A stretch of DNA of 64,000 nucleotides from Actinoplanes sp. N902-109 (GCF_000389965.1 NC_021191.1:1179501-1243500); one strand, 5' to 3'. Positions 1-9,437 are shown, numbered from the stretch's first letter. A program made the numbers and translations. Notes: generated from the letters alone by a model not told the origin.

Positions 1-1
1 G

Positions 2-1438
2 ATCAAGCAGCTCTCCCGGTTCCAGACGCCGAAGGAGGCCGCGCTGACGCTGGAGGAAGCCGCCAACGGCACCGCGGACATCGTGATCGGCACGCACCGG
101 CTGCTGTCGAAGTCCACCCACTTCAAGAACCTCGGCCTGATCATCGTGGACGAGGAGCAGCGCTTCGGTGTCGAGCACAAGGAGCAGCTCAAGGCGCTGC
201 GGGCCTCGGTCGACGTGCTGACCATGTCGGCGACGCCGATCCCGCGCACGCTCGAGATGGCGATCACCGGCATCCGCGAGATGTCCACCATCGCCACGCC
301 GCCGGAGGAACGGCACCCCGTGCTGACGTACGTGGGGGCGTACGACGACAAGCAGGTCGCTGCCGCCATCCACCGGGAGCTGCTGCGCGACGGTCAGGTC
401 TTCTTCCTGCACAACCGGGTCGAGTCGATCGACAAGGCCGCCCGCAAGCTGCGCGAGCTGGTGCCCGAGGCCCGGGTCGCGGTGGCGCACGGGCAGATGA
501 GCGAGGAGCAGCTCGAGAAGGTGATGGTCGGCTTCTGGGAGAAGGAGTTCGACGTCCTGGTCAGCACGACCATCGTCGAGTCCGGCATCGACATCCCGAA
601 CGCCAACACCCTCATCGTGGAGCGCGCCGACCTGCTGGGCCTGTCCCAGCTGCACCAGATCCGCGGCCGGGTCGGCCGGGGCCGCGAGCGGGCGTACGCC
701 TACTTCCTCTACCCGCGCGAGAAGCCGCTCACCGAGCAGGCCCACGAGCGGCTGGCCACCATCGCCCAGCACACCGAGCTCGGCGCAGGCATGTACGTCG
801 CCATGAAGGACCTGGAGATCCGCGGCGCCGGCAACCTGCTCGGCGGCGAGCAGTCCGGGCACATCGAGGGCGTCGGCTTCGACCTGTACGTCCGCATGGT
901 CGGCGAGGCGGTCAGCGCGTTCAAGGGGGAGCGCCCCGAGGAGGAGACCGAGGTCAAGGTCGACCTGCCGATCGACGCGCACCTGCCCACCGAGTACATC
1001 TCGGTCGAGCGGCTGCGCCTGGAGATGTACCGCAAGCTCGCCGAGGCCCGCGACAACGCCCGCCTCGACGAGGTGGTCGCCGAGATGACCGACCGCTACG
1101 GCGAGCCGCCGGAACAGGTCGTCAACCTGATCGCGGTCGCGCGGTTCCGGCTGGTGGCCCGGGCCTACGGGCTGAGCGACGTCTCGGTGCAGGGCAAGCA
1201 CCTGCGCTTCTCGCCGCTGCCGCTGCCGGATTCCAAGCAGCTGCGGCTCAAGCGCTACCACCCGGACGCCGTCTACAAGGCCGCGAACGACCAGGTCAGC
1301 GTGCCGCGGCCGAGCACCCGGCGGGTCGGCGGGGAGTTGTTGCGCGACCAGGCGCTGCTGCAGTGGTGCACCCAGCTGCTCAAGGACGTGCTCGGCGACA
1401 TCCCGGCCCCGGTGTCGTCGGTCACACCGGGCGCGTGA
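2..1438 (+). CDS. mfd: Transcription-repair coupling factor Mfd, C-terminal part (5' truncated by window edge)
   Basis: Mfd is a DNA translocase that removes RNA polymerase stalled at lesions and recruits UvrA. The reading frame is open from base 2, so the gene starts upstream and 478 C-terminal residues are visible. The second half of the RecG-like motor is seen: the DEEQ Walker B in IIVDEEQRFG, motif III MSATPIPRTL, motif V STTIVESGIDIP and motif VI QIRGRVGRGRERAY. The TRCF C-terminal domain follows (about residues 320-430 of the visible part). It ends 7 bp before the next gene, so the two are probably co-transcribed. Truncation is only by the window. Confidence 0.97.
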   Translation: MKQLSRFQTPKEAALTLEEAANGTADIVIGTHRLLSKSTHFKNLGLIIVDEEQRFGVEHKEQLKALRASVDVLTMSATPIPRTLEMAITGIREMSTIATPPEERHPVLTYVGAYDDKQVAAAIHRELLRDGQVFFLHNRVESIDKAARKLRELVPEARVAVAHGQMSEEQLEKVMVGFWEKEFDVLVSTTIVESGIDIPNANTLIVERADLLGLSQLHQIRGRVGRGRERAYAYFLYPREKPLTEQAHERLATIAQHTELGAGMYVAMKDLEIRGAGNLLGGEQSGHIEGVGFDLYVRMVGEAVSAFKGERPEEETEVKVDLPIDAHLPTEYISVERLRLEMYRKLAEARDNARLDEVVAEMTDRYGEPPEQVVNLIAVARFRLVARAYGLSDVSVQGKHLRFSPLPLPDSKQLRLKRYHPDAVYKAANDQVSVPRPSTRRVGGELLRDQALLQWCTQLLKDVLGDIPAPVSSVTPGA

Positions 1439-1445
1439 GAGAGTC

Positions 1446-2231
1446 ATGACCATGCCGCGTGCACGCCGACTTGCATCCACCGCTGTCGTTGCCATCCTTG
1501 CCGCCACCGGGCTCTCCGCCTGCCAGCAGTCGCCGGACGTGGCGGCCTACGTCGGGGACGACACGATCACCCAGGACCGGGTGCAGAAGATCTACGACCA
1601 GGTCAAGGACGAGCTGACGGCCGCGCGCCAGCAGGCTCAGCAGCAGAGCAGCTCCGCGAGTGGCGGGGCCGCCGCGCTCACGATGCCGATCAAGCAGCAG
1701 GACGTGCTCAACACACTGCTCAGCCTGGACGTGCTGCGCAGGTCGGCGCAGGCGCACGGGGTACAGGCCGCGGCCGAGCCGACGGTCGACCAGGTCGCCC
1801 AGTCCCGCAACTTCTCGCCGAGCTGGGAGTTCACCAAGCTCTACACCGAGACCTACCAGCTGCGGGCGGCGCTGCAGAGCAAGGTGCCCCCGGCCACCCT
1901 GACCGAGGCCGACCTGCGCGACGTCTACCAGCGGCTGATCGCCGGTGGCGCGGCAGACCCGGGCACTTCGTTCGAGCAGTTCTCCACGACCCTGTCGGAT
2001 CAGAACAAGCAGCTGCTGCAGACCTATGTGGCCCTGCGCAACGAACTGCAGACCATCACCACCGACGAGAAGGTCAAGCTCAACCCGCGCTACGGCAACC
2101 AGCAGGTCACGCTGCTGTCCGCGCAGTCCGCCCAGGGCAAGGACGTGCCGCTGGTGGTGTTCACCTTCGCCGGCGACGCCGATGAGGAACCGTATGTCAC
2201 GGACGTCTCCACCGTGACCAGCCTGTCCTGA
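1446..2231 (+). CDS. SurA N-terminal-like lipoprotein (putative secreted chaperone)
   Basis: This is a 261-residue secreted lipoprotein. The N-terminus has a basic start, a hydrophobic core and a lipobox LSAC, with the lipidated Cys near residue 26. The mature part begins with AAYVGDDTITQDRVQKIYDQ, which fits the start of a SurA/PrsA-type N-domain, but no peptidyl-prolyl isomerase (parvulin) domain is evident. A Gln-rich helical segment follows. It lies between mfd and mazG, as SurA_N lipoproteins do in other actinomycetes (from memory). Its stop overlaps the mazG start by one base, so translation may be coupled. A chaperone role is inference; the lipoprotein call is firm. Confidence 0.8.
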   Translation: MTMPRARRLASTAVVAILAATGLSACQQSPDVAAYVGDDTITQDRVQKIYDQVKDELTAARQQAQQQSSSASGGAAALTMPIKQQDVLNTLLSLDVLRRSAQAHGVQAAAEPTVDQVAQSRNFSPSWEFTKLYTETYQLRAALQSKVPPATLTEADLRDVYQRLIAGGAADPGTSFEQFSTTLSDQNKQLLQTYVALRNELQTITTDEKVKLNPRYGNQQVTLLSAQSAQGKDVPLVVFTFAGDADEEPYVTDVSTVTSLS

Positions 2232-3211
2232 TGGGTACGCCCGGGCGGGTCGTCCTGCTGGTCACCTCGCCCCGGCTCCCGGCCGGGTTGCTCACGGCGA
2301 CCGCCTGGGATCTCGTACGGGAGAACCCGGTGTTCGCCCCCGCCGACAGCGCCCAGGCAGCGGCGCTGCGCGGGTCGGGGGTGACCGTGTCGGTCATCGA
2401 GCCGGACCCCGAGCGGCTGGTGCAGGCGCTGGCCGGGCACCCCACCGTGGTCTGGCTGGCCGGGGCTTCCGGCGACGAGGATTTCGCCCGGCGGCTCGGT
2501 CTGCGGCTGGCCCGCGAGCCCTCCCTCGCCGAGCTGGAGCTCTGCTACGGCTCGTGGGACCCGCCCGGCGCCCGCCTGCTGGACGCGGTCGCGGTCATGG
2601 ACCGGCTCGCGTCGCCCGGCGGTGACCCGTGGAAGCAGCAGCAGACCCACGAGACGCTCGCGCAGTACCTGCTCGAGGAGAGTTACGAGGCCTACGACGC
2701 GATTGCCGCCGGCGACCTGGACGCGCTGCGCGAGGAGCTCGGCGACGTGCTGCTGCAGGTCGTGCTGCACGCGCGGCTCGCCGAGAACCTGCCCGAGGAC
2801 GAGCGCTGGACCGTCGACGACGTGGCCGGTGGCCTGGTCGACAAGATGGTGCGGCGCAATCCGCACGTGTTCGCCGGCGAGCAGGTCGACAGCATCGACG
2901 AGATCATCGCCAACTGGGAACGCATCAAGAAGGCGGAGAAGGCCCGTACGTCCGTGCTGGAGGGCATCGCGCTGAGCCAGCCCGCGCTTGCCCTGGCCGC
3001 CAAGGTGCTGCAGCGGGCCGAGCGCGCCCGGCTCGACGTGCCCCTGCCGGACGACGCCGGGCTGGGGTCCGTGCTGCTGCGGCTGGTGGCGCAGGCCCGC
3101 GCCGACGGGCTCGACCCGGAAGCCGCGTTGCGCGAGGCCACGCTGCGCCATGCCGACGCGGTCCGCGCCGCGGAACGTCCGACCCGGGAGAATGTCGCAC
3201 CTCCCGAGTAG
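2231..3211 (+). CDS. mazG: Nucleoside triphosphate pyrophosphohydrolase MazG
   Basis: MazG hydrolyses (d)NTPs to NMP and pyrophosphate, cleaning the nucleotide pool and affecting ppGpp. The 326-residue protein has the actinobacterial form: an N-terminal region of about 125 residues, then the MazG core. The metal-binding EExxE...ExxD pattern is visible in LLEESYEAYDAI and LREELGDVLLQVVLHARL, followed by the usual RRNPHVFAG and NWERIKKAEK segments. The ATG is part of ATGA-type coupling (TGATG) with the lipoprotein upstream. Placement after mfd and before eno matches mycobacteria. Confidence 0.95.
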   Translation: MGTPGRVVLLVTSPRLPAGLLTATAWDLVRENPVFAPADSAQAAALRGSGVTVSVIEPDPERLVQALAGHPTVVWLAGASGDEDFARRLGLRLAREPSLAELELCYGSWDPPGARLLDAVAVMDRLASPGGDPWKQQQTHETLAQYLLEESYEAYDAIAAGDLDALREELGDVLLQVVLHARLAENLPEDERWTVDDVAGGLVDKMVRRNPHVFAGEQVDSIDEIIANWERIKKAEKARTSVLEGIALSQPALALAAKVLQRAERARLDVPLPDDAGLGSVLLRLVAQARADGLDPEAALREATLRHADAVRAAERPTRENVAPPE

Positions 3212-3221
3212 ATTCTGCGCC

Positions 3222-4838
3222 ATGCCGGAGTTCGTTCCCCTCGCCGAGCGCATCGTCGACGCGATCCTCGAGTCCGACCCCGGGCTCGCCTCCGCCACGG
3301 GGGAGCACCGCTACGACGACCGGTTGCCCGATCTGTCGCCCGGTGCCGTCGCCGAGCGGGTCACCATGCTGCGCGACGCGGCCGACGCGCTGTCCGGCAT
3401 CGACCCCGACACCTTCGATCAGCAGGACCAGGCCGACCACGCGATTCTGTCGGCGCTGGTCGAGCGGGGCATCTTCGAGCTGACCGACGTGCGCGAGCAC
3501 GAGTGGAACCCGCTCGAGCACAACCCGGGGCCGCTGCTGCACACGCTGATCGCGCGCCCGTTCGCCCCGGCCGAGGAGCGGCTGAACAGCCTCGCCGGCC
3601 GGCTCGCCGCGATCCCGGACGCCCTGGCCACGGCCCGGGCGGTGCTGCGCGACGTGCCGCGGCTGCACGCCGAGGTGGCTCGCGGCCAGTTCGCCGGGGC
3701 CGCCGCGCTGGTCCGCGACCAGCTGCCCGGCCTGCTCGCCGAGGTGCCCGCGCTGCGCGGCACGGTCCAGCCCGCGGCACAGGCCGCCCTGGCCGCGTTC
3801 GCGGAGTTCGACGGCTGGCTGCAGCACCGGCTCGACAGCGGAGAGCCCGGCCGTGATCCCCGGCTCGGGCGCCCGCTGTGGGAGGCCCGGCTCTGGCACA
3901 CGCTCGACACCGAGCTGCCCGCGGCCGAGGTGCTGGCCCGGGCCCGGCGCACCATCGACGACGTCGGCGCGCAGCTGCGCGAGGCAGCGGCCGAGCTGGT
4001 CGGTGGCCCGGCCACCGACGACACCGTGCGCCGCGCGCTGGGCCTGCTGGCGGCCGAGCACCCCGACGCGGCCACCATCGTCGACCTGGCCGAGGTCAGC
4101 ATGGCCGAGGCGACCGGGTTCGTCCGCAAGCACGACCTGATGACGCTGATCGACGACCCGTGCGTCATCGAGGAGATGCCGGAGTTCGCCCGTGGCGTGG
4201 CGGTGGCTTACTGCGATCCGCCCGGCCCGCTGGAGACGGCTGTCGTGCCCACGTTCTACTGCATCGCCCCGGCGCCGGGGGAGTGGTCCGCCGAGCGGGT
4301 CGCGTCGTTCTACCGCGAGTACAACAACCACATGCTGCGCAACCTCACCGTGCACGAGGCCATGCCGGGGCACTTCCTGCAGCTGGCGCACGCACGCCGG
4401 TTCCGGGCCGCCACCCGGGTGCGGGCGCTGGGCTTCTCCGGCCCGTTCGTCGAGGGCTGGGCCGTCTACGCCGAGGAGCTGATGGCCGAGCTGGGCTTCG
4501 GCGGCCTGCCGGTCCGGCTGCAACAGCTCAAGATGCAGCTGCGGATGAGCCTCAACGCGGTGCTCGACCAGCTCGTGCACTGCGCGGACCTGCCCGAGGC
4601 CGAGGCGATGGCGATGCTGACCGGCACCGGCTTCCAGGAGGAGGGCGAGGCGGCCGGCAAGTGGCAGCGGGCACTGCTGACCTCGACCCAGCTCTCCACC
4701 TATTTCGTCGGCTACACCGAGGTCTCCGAGATCGCCGCGGCCCGGCCGTTCGGGGCAACCCCCAAGGCGTGGCACGACGCGATGCTGGCGCACGGCTCGC
4801 CACCCCCGCGGCACCTGCGCTATCTGCTCGGCGTCTGA
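3222..4838 (+). CDS. DUF885 family protein (putative zinc peptidase)
   Basis: This 538-residue protein belongs to the DUF885 family of thermolysin-fold, mostly uncharacterised metallopeptidases. The signature is the modified zinc motif HEAMPGHFLQ near residue 380, preceded by NNHMLRNLTV, with the downstream WAVYAEELM helix that supplies a further ligand. No signal peptide is seen, so it is probably cytoplasmic. I took ATG 3222 (MPEFVPLAERIV) because it lies just after the mazG stop; an open frame extends further upstream inside mazG and is a shadow. Its 3' end overlaps the convergent lipoprotein gene by 19 bp. Substrate unknown. Confidence 0.9.
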   Translation: MPEFVPLAERIVDAILESDPGLASATGEHRYDDRLPDLSPGAVAERVTMLRDAADALSGIDPDTFDQQDQADHAILSALVERGIFELTDVREHEWNPLEHNPGPLLHTLIARPFAPAEERLNSLAGRLAAIPDALATARAVLRDVPRLHAEVARGQFAGAAALVRDQLPGLLAEVPALRGTVQPAAQAALAAFAEFDGWLQHRLDSGEPGRDPRLGRPLWEARLWHTLDTELPAAEVLARARRTIDDVGAQLREAAAELVGGPATDDTVRRALGLLAAEHPDAATIVDLAEVSMAEATGFVRKHDLMTLIDDPCVIEEMPEFARGVAVAYCDPPGPLETAVVPTFYCIAPAPGEWSAERVASFYREYNNHMLRNLTVHEAMPGHFLQLAHARRFRAATRVRALGFSGPFVEGWAVYAEELMAELGFGGLPVRLQQLKMQLRMSLNAVLDQLVHCADLPEAEAMAMLTGTGFQEEGEAAGKWQRALLTSTQLSTYFVGYTEVSEIAAARPFGATPKAWHDAMLAHGSPPPRHLRYLLGV

Positions 4839-5566
4839 GCGCCCGATGGCTGCACCGACGGCTGCACGCGCCGATCGCTGATCCTGGCTCCGGCCGGCAT
4901 CGTGAACGTGTCCGCGCTGATCTGCTCGGCATAGTGGGTCATCGCGACATCCACCCGCTTCTGACCGAGCAGGCCGGTGAAGCTGCCCAGCACGCCCTCG
5001 TTGGTGATGCAGGTGTCGAAGTCGTCGCTGCCGTCGGCGCTCCTGAGCGTGACGCAGGTGGCGTGCCGGCCCGCGATGGTGGTGTCGCGCTGCTCGATGT
5101 CGACCTCCGGGTCGAGCACCGCGTGATTGAGCATCGTCTGCACCACCGGCGGGGCGGGCAGCCCGGCGGCGCCGGCCGCGTGGAAGGCGGTGGCCGGGGG
5201 CGGGCTGGTCGGGGTGGCCGGCGCGGTCATGGTGCAGGTGGCCGGCTTGGTGCCGGTGCTGCAGCTCGTGGTGGCCGAGGACGTCACCAGCAGTTTGCCG
5301 TCGGGATAGACGTAGGCCGTCCCGGCCGGCCGGCGCACCTGGGCGATCGTGCCGGTGACGCCACCGGTGAGCTGGTAGGTGGCTTCGTAGGTCAGATCGG
5401 TGGAACCGGCGAGCTGGCCCGCGAGATCGGCCACCAGGTCGTTCGGGGTGACCCCGGCGGCGGCCGCCTCGTCCAGGTTCGAGCAGCCGGGCAGGGCGGC
5501 GAGCACGAGCAGCGCGGCCGCGGCGAGACCGGCCCGGGCGGCGACGGCAGGGCGGGAGGAGGACAC
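4820..5566 (-). CDS. Lipoprotein of unknown function
   Basis: This is a 248-residue secreted protein with a clear signal peptide ending in lipobox LPGC (Cys near residue 28). The mature domain has motifs of the LppX/LprG-like lipid-carrier fold, such as LTYEATYQLTGG and VRRPAGTAYVYPDGKLLV, plus several cysteines (SCSTGTKPATCTM; ATCVTL; DTCITN) that could form disulfides. A Pro/Thr-rich stretch lies near residue 115. The fold assignment is tentative; the lipoprotein call is well supported. It is a lone gene converging on the DUF885 gene with a small 3' overlap. Confidence 0.8.
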   Translation of the reverse strand: MSSSRPAVAARAGLAAAALLVLAALPGCSNLDEAAAAGVTPNDLVADLAGQLAGSTDLTYEATYQLTGGVTGTIAQVRRPAGTAYVYPDGKLLVTSSATTSCSTGTKPATCTMTAPATPTSPPPATAFHAAGAAGLPAPPVVQTMLNHAVLDPEVDIEQRDTTIAGRHATCVTLRSADGSDDFDTCITNEGVLGSFTGLLGQKRVDVAMTHYAEQISADTFTMPAGARISDRRVQPSVQPSGAQTPSR

Positions 5567-5630
5567 GAGCCCACCTTTGCCGATGGGCGCAACCCGCGCA
5601 AACTGGTATCCGACTGTTGACCGTCCGCAG

Positions 5631-6254
5631 TCAGGCGCGCGTCCGGCTGAGCAGTTGCTGACGCATCACATAACGCCGGATGACCCGCGCCTGGCTCTCG
5701 TCCGCCGCGTCGAACAGCGCCACGATCTCCACCGACATCGGGCCCGGCGGCACCTGCTGCGGCAGCATCGCCACCCGCGACGCGGTCGCCGCCAGGTCGA
5801 CGATCTCGTGGCCGAGCTGCATCCACAGCTGGAGTTCCTCGCCCGGCGCCACGTTCGTACCCTCGAAGTGCGCCCGCACGCTGTGCTCGCTGATGTCGCG
5901 GATCCAGCCGTGCGCGTCGAGCCAGCCGGGGCGGCGCAGGATGATCTGCTCGCCGCCCCCGCCCCGTACGTAGTGGCGCTGCTGCTCGACCTGGGCCTCC
6001 CCGGCCGGTCGCACCGCCACCCGGTTCTCCTCGACCTCGACGACCGCGCACGGCAGGGCGTACCGGCCGCGCGGCGCAGCCGACCAGCGCAGCGTGACGG
6101 ACGAGCCCACCCGGGGCATCGCCGCCAGCGGCGCGGAGAGGGTCAGGCCCACACCTTCGGCGTGGACCACACGGACGCGGGCGGCCTGCTCGTCGGCGGC
6201 GGTCATCTCGACGTACGAGCCGGCATCGGGGAGGTGATGCGCGAGAGTAGTCAT
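5631..6254 (-). CDS. PilZ domain-containing protein
   Basis: This is a 207-residue protein with an N-terminal YcgR-like beta domain (VTLRWSAAPRGRYALPCAVVEV) and a PilZ domain. The PilZ c-di-GMP signature would be RxxxR with (D/N)xSxxG; here I see QQRHYVRGG and IRDISEHSVRAHF, close to the consensus but with the final Gly replaced. Binding of c-di-GMP is therefore likely but not certain. ATG 6254 (MTTLAHHLPD) was chosen over longer openings because upstream codons run into the divergent eno promoter region. A c-di-GMP EAL protein is encoded at 44591 in this window. Confidence 0.75.
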   Translation of the reverse strand: MTTLAHHLPDAGSYVEMTAADEQAARVRVVHAEGVGLTLSAPLAAMPRVGSSVTLRWSAAPRGRYALPCAVVEVEENRVAVRPAGEAQVEQQRHYVRGGGGEQIILRRPGWLDAHGWIRDISEHSVRAHFEGTNVAPGEELQLWMQLGHEIVDLAATASRVAMLPQQVPPGPMSVEIVALFDAADESQARVIRRYVMRQQLLSRTRA

Positions 6255-6399
6255 AGTGACCGGGACATCGGCACCGCGCCGCGGGCCCTGAGCGGGCCGC
6301 CGCTCAAGAAAAGCGCAAGCCCCGATACCCTCAGGCGTGGTCGGCCGCAGGGTCGCGGTCCGATGGTTCCATAAGTTCTGATCAGAGGAGCGACACTGC

Positions 6400-7683
6400 A
6401 TGGCCACCATTGAAGCGATCGTCGCCCGCGAGATCCTCGACTCGCGGGGCAATCCGACCGTCGAGGTCGAGGTCGGCCTGGACGACGGGACCATCGGCCG
6501 CGCCGCGGTCCCGTCCGGCGCCTCCACCGGCGCGTTCGAGGCAATCGAGCTGCGCGACGGCGACAAGGGCCGTTACCTCGGCAAGGGCGTCGAGAAAGCG
6601 GTCAGCAACGTCGAGGACAAGATCGCCGACGAGCTGATCGGCTACGAGGCGAGCGAGCAGCGCCTGATCGACGAGAAGATGCTCGACCTGGACGGCACCG
6701 CCGACAAGTCGGAGCTGGGCGCCAACGCGATCCTCGGCGTCTCGCTGGCCGTCGCCAAGGCCGCCGCGCAGAGCGCCGAGCTGCCGCTGTTCCGCTACGT
6801 CGGCGGGCCGAACGCCCACGTGCTGCCGGTGCCGATGATGAACATCCTCAACGGTGGCGCGCACGCCGACTCGAACGTCGACGTCCAGGAGTTCATGATC
6901 GCGCCGATCGGCGCGCCGACGTTCCGTGAGGCGATGCGCACCGGCGCCGAGGTCTACCACGCGCTCAAGTCGGTGCTCAAGAAGAAGGGCCTGTCGACCG
7001 GCCTGGGCGACGAGGGCGGCTTCGCGCCCAACCTGCCCACCAACGCCGCCGCACTGGACCTGATCGCCGAGGCCGTGCAGGCCGCCGGCTTCACCCTCGG
7101 CACGGACATCGTGCTGGCCATGGACGTGGCCGCGACCGAGTTCTGCAAGGACGGCTCGTACATCTTCGAGGGCGCGCCCAAGTCCACCGAGGAGATGATC
7201 AACTACTACGCCAAGCTCGCCGAGACGTACCCGATCGTCTCCATCGAGGACCCGCTGGACGAGGAGGACTGGGCGGGCTGGAGCGCGATGACCGCTCAGC
7301 TCGGCACCAAGGTGCAGATCGTGGGCGACGACCTGTTCGTGACGAACCCCACTCGCATTGGCCGCGGCATCGCGGAGGGTGCTGCCAACGCGGTGCTCGT
7401 GAAGGTCAACCAGATCGGTTCGCTCACCGAGACGCTCGACGCGGTGGACCTCGCGCACCGGGCCGGCTTCCGGACCATGATGAGCCACCGGTCCGGCGAG
7501 ACCGAGGACGTCACCATCTCCGACCTGGCTGTTGCCGTCGGCAGCGGGCAGATCAAGACCGGTGCCCCGGCCCGCTCGGACCGGGTCGCGAAGTACAACC
7601 AGCTTCTGCGCATCGAGGAGGAGCTGGGCGAGGCGGCCCGGTACGCCGGGGCGGGCGCATTCCCGCGTTACCGCACCGCGTAA
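6400..7683 (+). CDS. eno: Enolase (phosphopyruvate hydratase)
   Basis: Enolase converts 2-phosphoglycerate to phosphoenolpyruvate in glycolysis, using Mg2+. The protein is 427 residues, the usual bacterial length. It shows the ILDSRGNPTVEVEV N-terminus, PSGASTGAFEA loop, the metal ligands in AMDVAATEF, SIEDPLDEEDW and VGDDLFVTN, the catalytic Lys in VLVKVNQIG and the MSHRSGETED signature. A strong ribosome binding site (agaggag) sits nine bases before the ATG. It is divergent from the PilZ gene and is followed by the FtsB-like gene, as in mycobacteria. Confidence 0.98.
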   Translation: MATIEAIVAREILDSRGNPTVEVEVGLDDGTIGRAAVPSGASTGAFEAIELRDGDKGRYLGKGVEKAVSNVEDKIADELIGYEASEQRLIDEKMLDLDGTADKSELGANAILGVSLAVAKAAAQSAELPLFRYVGGPNAHVLPVPMMNILNGGAHADSNVDVQEFMIAPIGAPTFREAMRTGAEVYHALKSVLKKKGLSTGLGDEGGFAPNLPTNAAALDLIAEAVQAAGFTLGTDIVLAMDVAATEFCKDGSYIFEGAPKSTEEMINYYAKLAETYPIVSIEDPLDEEDWAGWSAMTAQLGTKVQIVGDDLFVTNPTRIGRGIAEGAANAVLVKVNQIGSLTETLDAVDLAHRAGFRTMMSHRSGETEDVTISDLAVAVGSGQIKTGAPARSDRVAKYNQLLRIEEELGEAARYAGAGAFPRYRTA

Positions 7684-7793
7684 CGCTCTGTCACGAGATC
7701 ATGGAGTTGTGGGCCGCCGTTTCGTGGGCATAGTGTCCAGGGGCAGGTGCCGCAACTCCATGGTCTTGGGGCGAGTGCCGGGGGAGGGCAGGG

Positions 7794-8420
7794 ATGACGC
7801 AGCGCCGCAGTCCGAGTGGGCAGGGGCCGTCGCGCCGTCCCACCGGTTACGCGGGGCGTCCAGGTGTGCGCAGCGGCGGGCGGGTCACCCGCATCCGGGA
7901 CACCGCCGCCACCCGCCTCGAGCCGCGCCGCACCCCGTCGGCCCGCACCACCGGCAGCATCAACCGCTCCGGCAGCCGTCCGGCCGCCGCCCGCCGGGCT
8001 GCCACCGCCGGTGCCACCAAACGCACCGTCGCCACCCGGCCCAAGGCGTTCACCGGCCGCGCGACCGTGCTGATCGTGGTGCTCGTGACGCTCGCGCTGG
8101 CCTACACCTATCCGGTGCGGGTCTATCTGGCCCAGCAGTCCGAGATCGCCCAGATGCAGGCCGACCAGTCCGCGCAGCAGGCCACGATCCAGGGCCTGCA
8201 GGAGGAAGCCGACAAGTGGAAGGACCCGGAGTACGTGCGCATCCAGGCACGTGACCGGTTCGCCTACGTCCGGCCCGGCGAGACCCCGCTGCTGGTGCTC
8301 AACGACCCGGCCGGCGCCGCCCGCGACGCCGGTGGCGCGACCGCGACCACCGAGCCCGGCCGGTGGTACGACACACTGTGGGGAAGCGTCGCAGCAGCCA
8401 ATGCAGAATCCCGAAAGTAG
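7794..8420 (+). CDS. FtsB/DivIC-like septum formation initiator family protein
   Basis: This 208-residue bitopic membrane protein is the divisome component FtsB/DivIC. The first ~80 residues are basic and Ser/Arg/Pro-rich (cytoplasmic), then comes one membrane helix (TVLIVVLVTLALAYTYPVRV, near residues 86-105). A coiled coil follows (AQQSEIAQMQADQSAQQATI), then the conserved WKDPEYVRIQARDRFAYVRPGE motif of the family. The long basic N-terminal tail is typical of actinobacterial versions. It abuts the DUF501 gene with no spacer. It corresponds to Rv1024 in the M. tuberculosis order. Confidence 0.9.
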   Translation: MTQRRSPSGQGPSRRPTGYAGRPGVRSGGRVTRIRDTAATRLEPRRTPSARTTGSINRSGSRPAAARRAATAGATKRTVATRPKAFTGRATVLIVVLVTLALAYTYPVRVYLAQQSEIAQMQADQSAQQATIQGLQEEADKWKDPEYVRIQARDRFAYVRPGETPLLVLNDPAGAARDAGGATATTEPGRWYDTLWGSVAAANAESRK

Positions 8421-8924
8421 ATGACGACTCCTTCCGAGCTCGATCTTGAGATCGTTGCCGAGCAACTCGGCCGTCGCCCGCGCGGCACCCACGCCGTTGC
8501 CCACCGTTGTCCCTGCGGCAACCCGGACGTGGTGGAGACCGAGCCCCGGCTCGACGACGGCACGCCGTTCCCGACCACGTACTACCTGACCTGCCCGCGG
8601 GCGACCGCTGCGTGCAGCCGGCTGGAATCCGCCGGGGTCATGCGGGACATGCAGGAACGCCTCTCCACCGATCCCGAGCTGGCCAAGCGTTACCAGGCCG
8701 CCCACGAGGACTATCTGGCCCGCCGCGAGGCGCTCGGCCAGGTGCCCGAGATCGCCAAGATCTCCGCCGGTGGCATGCCCGACCGGGTGAAGTGCCTGCA
8801 CGTCCAGCTGGGCCACGCGCTGGCCGCCGGCCCCGGCGTCAACCCGTTCGGCGACGAGGTCCGGGCGGCGATCGAGCCCTGGTGGGCCGAGGGCCCGTGC
8901 GTGTCGCCCGGGGCACCGCAGTGA
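8421..8924 (+). CDS. DUF501 domain-containing protein
   Basis: This is a 167-residue soluble protein of the actinobacteria-wide DUF501 family, whose function is unknown. Cysteines stand out (HRCPCGNPDV; TCPRATAAC) and may bind metal. The C-terminal VKCLHVQLGHALAAGPG motif is typical of the family. The ATG directly follows the TAG of the FtsB-like gene, and the 3' end overlaps the acetyltransferase start by 4 bp, so the genes form one translation-coupled unit. The constant FtsB-DUF501-Ppx neighbourhood suggests a growth- or division-linked role, but that is inference. Confidence 0.9.
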   Translation: MTTPSELDLEIVAEQLGRRPRGTHAVAHRCPCGNPDVVETEPRLDDGTPFPTTYYLTCPRATAACSRLESAGVMRDMQERLSTDPELAKRYQAAHEDYLARREALGQVPEIAKISAGGMPDRVKCLHVQLGHALAAGPGVNPFGDEVRAAIEPWWAEGPCVSPGAPQ

Positions 8925-9421
8925 TCGAGATCCGCCGGGCCCGCACCTCCGACGTCAAGGCGATCCGCGCACTCGTGGACACGTACACCGCCGACCGCCG
9001 CCTGCTCAGCAAGGCCACGGTCACGCTGTACGAGAGCGTCCAGGAGTTCTGGGTCGCCGTCGAGCCCGGCCGGCAGCGCGTCGTCGGCTGCGGCGCCCTG
9101 CACGTCATGTGGGAGGACCTGGCGGAGATCCGCACCGTTGCGGTCGACCCCACCTGCCGCGGCCAGAAGATCGGGCACCGCATCGTGTCGGCCCTGCTGG
9201 AGGTGGCGCGCGAGGTCGGCGTGGCCCGGGTGTTCTGCCTGACCTTCGAGACCGGGTTCTTCGGCTCGTTCGGGTTCACCGAGATCGACGGGGCGCCGGT
9301 CCCGCATGCCGTCTACGAGCAGCTGCTGCGCTCGTACGACGAGGGTGTCGCGGAGTTCCTCGACCTGGAGCGGGTCAAGCCGAATACGCTCGGCAACAGG
9401 CGGATGTTGCTGCACCTCTGA
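8921..9421 (+). CDS. Amino-acid N-acetyltransferase (GNAT family, ArgA-like)
   Basis: This is a 166-residue GNAT acetyltransferase. The acetyl-CoA loop is seen in VDPTCRGQKIGHRIVSALL, preceded by the beta strand EIRTVAV, and followed by VFCLTFETGFFGSFGF. The features fit single-domain actinobacterial glutamate N-acetyltransferases (ArgA, Rv2747 type), including the start IRRARTSDVKAIRALVD. GTG 8921 overlaps the DUF501 stop (GTGA); an in-frame GTG at 8897 is possible. It could feed arginine biosynthesis, but no arg genes are near, so the substrate remains unproven. Confidence 0.8.
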   Translation: MIEIRRARTSDVKAIRALVDTYTADRRLLSKATVTLYESVQEFWVAVEPGRQRVVGCGALHVMWEDLAEIRTVAVDPTCRGQKIGHRIVSALLEVAREVGVARVFCLTFETGFFGSFGFTEIDGAPVPHAVYEQLLRSYDEGVAEFLDLERVKPNTLGNRRMLLHL

Positions 9422-9437
9422 CGCGTGGGAGCCAAGC

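Noticed and set aside
2090..3298. A 402-codon minus-strand ORF over mazG
   Set aside because: Shadow of mazG; no homology pattern and the plus frame is clearly coding.
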